DNA of 5,285 nucleotides from Sutterellaceae bacterium (lineage in GTDB: Bacteria; Pseudomonadota; Gammaproteobacteria; Burkholderiales; Burkholderiaceae_F): NCBI GenBank assembly GCA_030531135.1, contig JAUNOJ010000134.1, forward strand, positions 1 to 5,285. Direction: 5' to 3'. Both the position numbers and the translations under genes were made by a program. Below, one piece after another: positions 5,112-5,285 of the stretch. Below the pieces are notes generated by a model, which ran no database searches, was not told where the DNA came from, and saw nothing but the letters and a program-made list of their open reading frames with translations. The stretch's first letter is position 1. Each line of letters starts with the position of its first letter.

Positions 5112-5285
5112 TTACATACGGAAGTTTTCGCCCAAGTAAATCTTTCGCACGGACTCGTTGGCGATGATTTCTTCAGCTGAGCCCTGTGCGAGCACTTCGC
5201 CTTCGTTGATGATATAAGCGTGATCGCAAATGCCCAAGGTTTCGCGCACGTTATGGTCCGTAATCAAAACGCCGATGCCGCGATC
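5112..5285 (-). CDS. lptB: lipopolysaccharide transport ATP-binding protein LptB, C-terminal 57 aa (partial)
   Basis: LptB is the cytoplasmic ATPase of the LptB2FGC transporter, which extracts LPS from the inner membrane and pushes it across the periplasm. Only the last 57 residues are in the window; the rest lies to the right. The fragment opens with [15 protein letters not shown], which holds the switch (H-loop) histidine of ABC ATPases (5253-5255). It continues through [18 protein letters not shown] and ends YLGENFRM, matching the YLGEDFRL end of E. coli LptB that contacts LptF/LptG. The Walker A, signature and Walker B motifs are outside the window and cannot be checked. The stop TAA is at 5112-5114 and rpoN follows after nine bases, the conserved lptB-rpoN order. 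Confidence 0.95.
   Translation of the reverse strand, partial: DRGIGVLITDHNVRETLGICDHAYIINEGEVLAQGSAEEIIANESVRKIYLGENFRM

Overview
The window reads as an ordinary chromosomal segment of a Gram-negative proteobacterium. The LptB–RpoN–PtsN–RapZ neighbourhood is a conserved proteobacterial cluster, and the combination with mutM–mutY points to the Betaproteobacteria. A Sutterellaceae-like member of the Burkholderiales is my best guess, but that placement is inference from protein character and gene order only. The DNA is moderately GC-rich. I see no mobile elements, CRISPR arrays, tRNAs or rRNAs.

Layout. Positions 1-250 form a leader region. It may hold the tail of an unidentified upstream gene (stop at 141-143), followed by a 14-bp perfect palindrome and an AT-rich hairpin with a T-tract just before mutM. 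On the + strand, mutM (251-1081) and mutY (1078-2109) overlap by ATGA and form a two-gene DNA-repair operon. On the − strand, read right to left, lie the end of lptB (cut by the window edge), rpoN, ptsN and rapZ. The two operons converge, with stop codons interlocked at 2106-2109.

How the genes work together. MutM removes oxidised guanine (8-oxoG, FapyG) opposite C. MutY removes adenine misincorporated opposite 8-oxoG. Together they form the core of the GO system, and co-expression is favoured by the overlap. On the other strand, LptB is the ATPase of lipopolysaccharide transport, RpoN is sigma-54, PtsN is EIIA of the nitrogen-related phosphotransferase system, and RapZ is a P-loop/RNA-binding regulator linked in enterobacteria to amino-sugar synthesis for the cell envelope. 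The cluster thus joins envelope biogenesis with sigma-54 and PTS-Ntr regulation.

I do not see a new defence or mobile system. The points worth a second look are: a MutM with atypical residues at two normally conserved positions (Arg80 in place of the void-filling Met, Ala167 in place of an Asp); the absence of hpf between rpoN and ptsN and of hprK between ptsN and rapZ; a RpoN with a divergent activator-response region; and two 14-bp perfect palindromes placed in the small amount of intergenic DNA.
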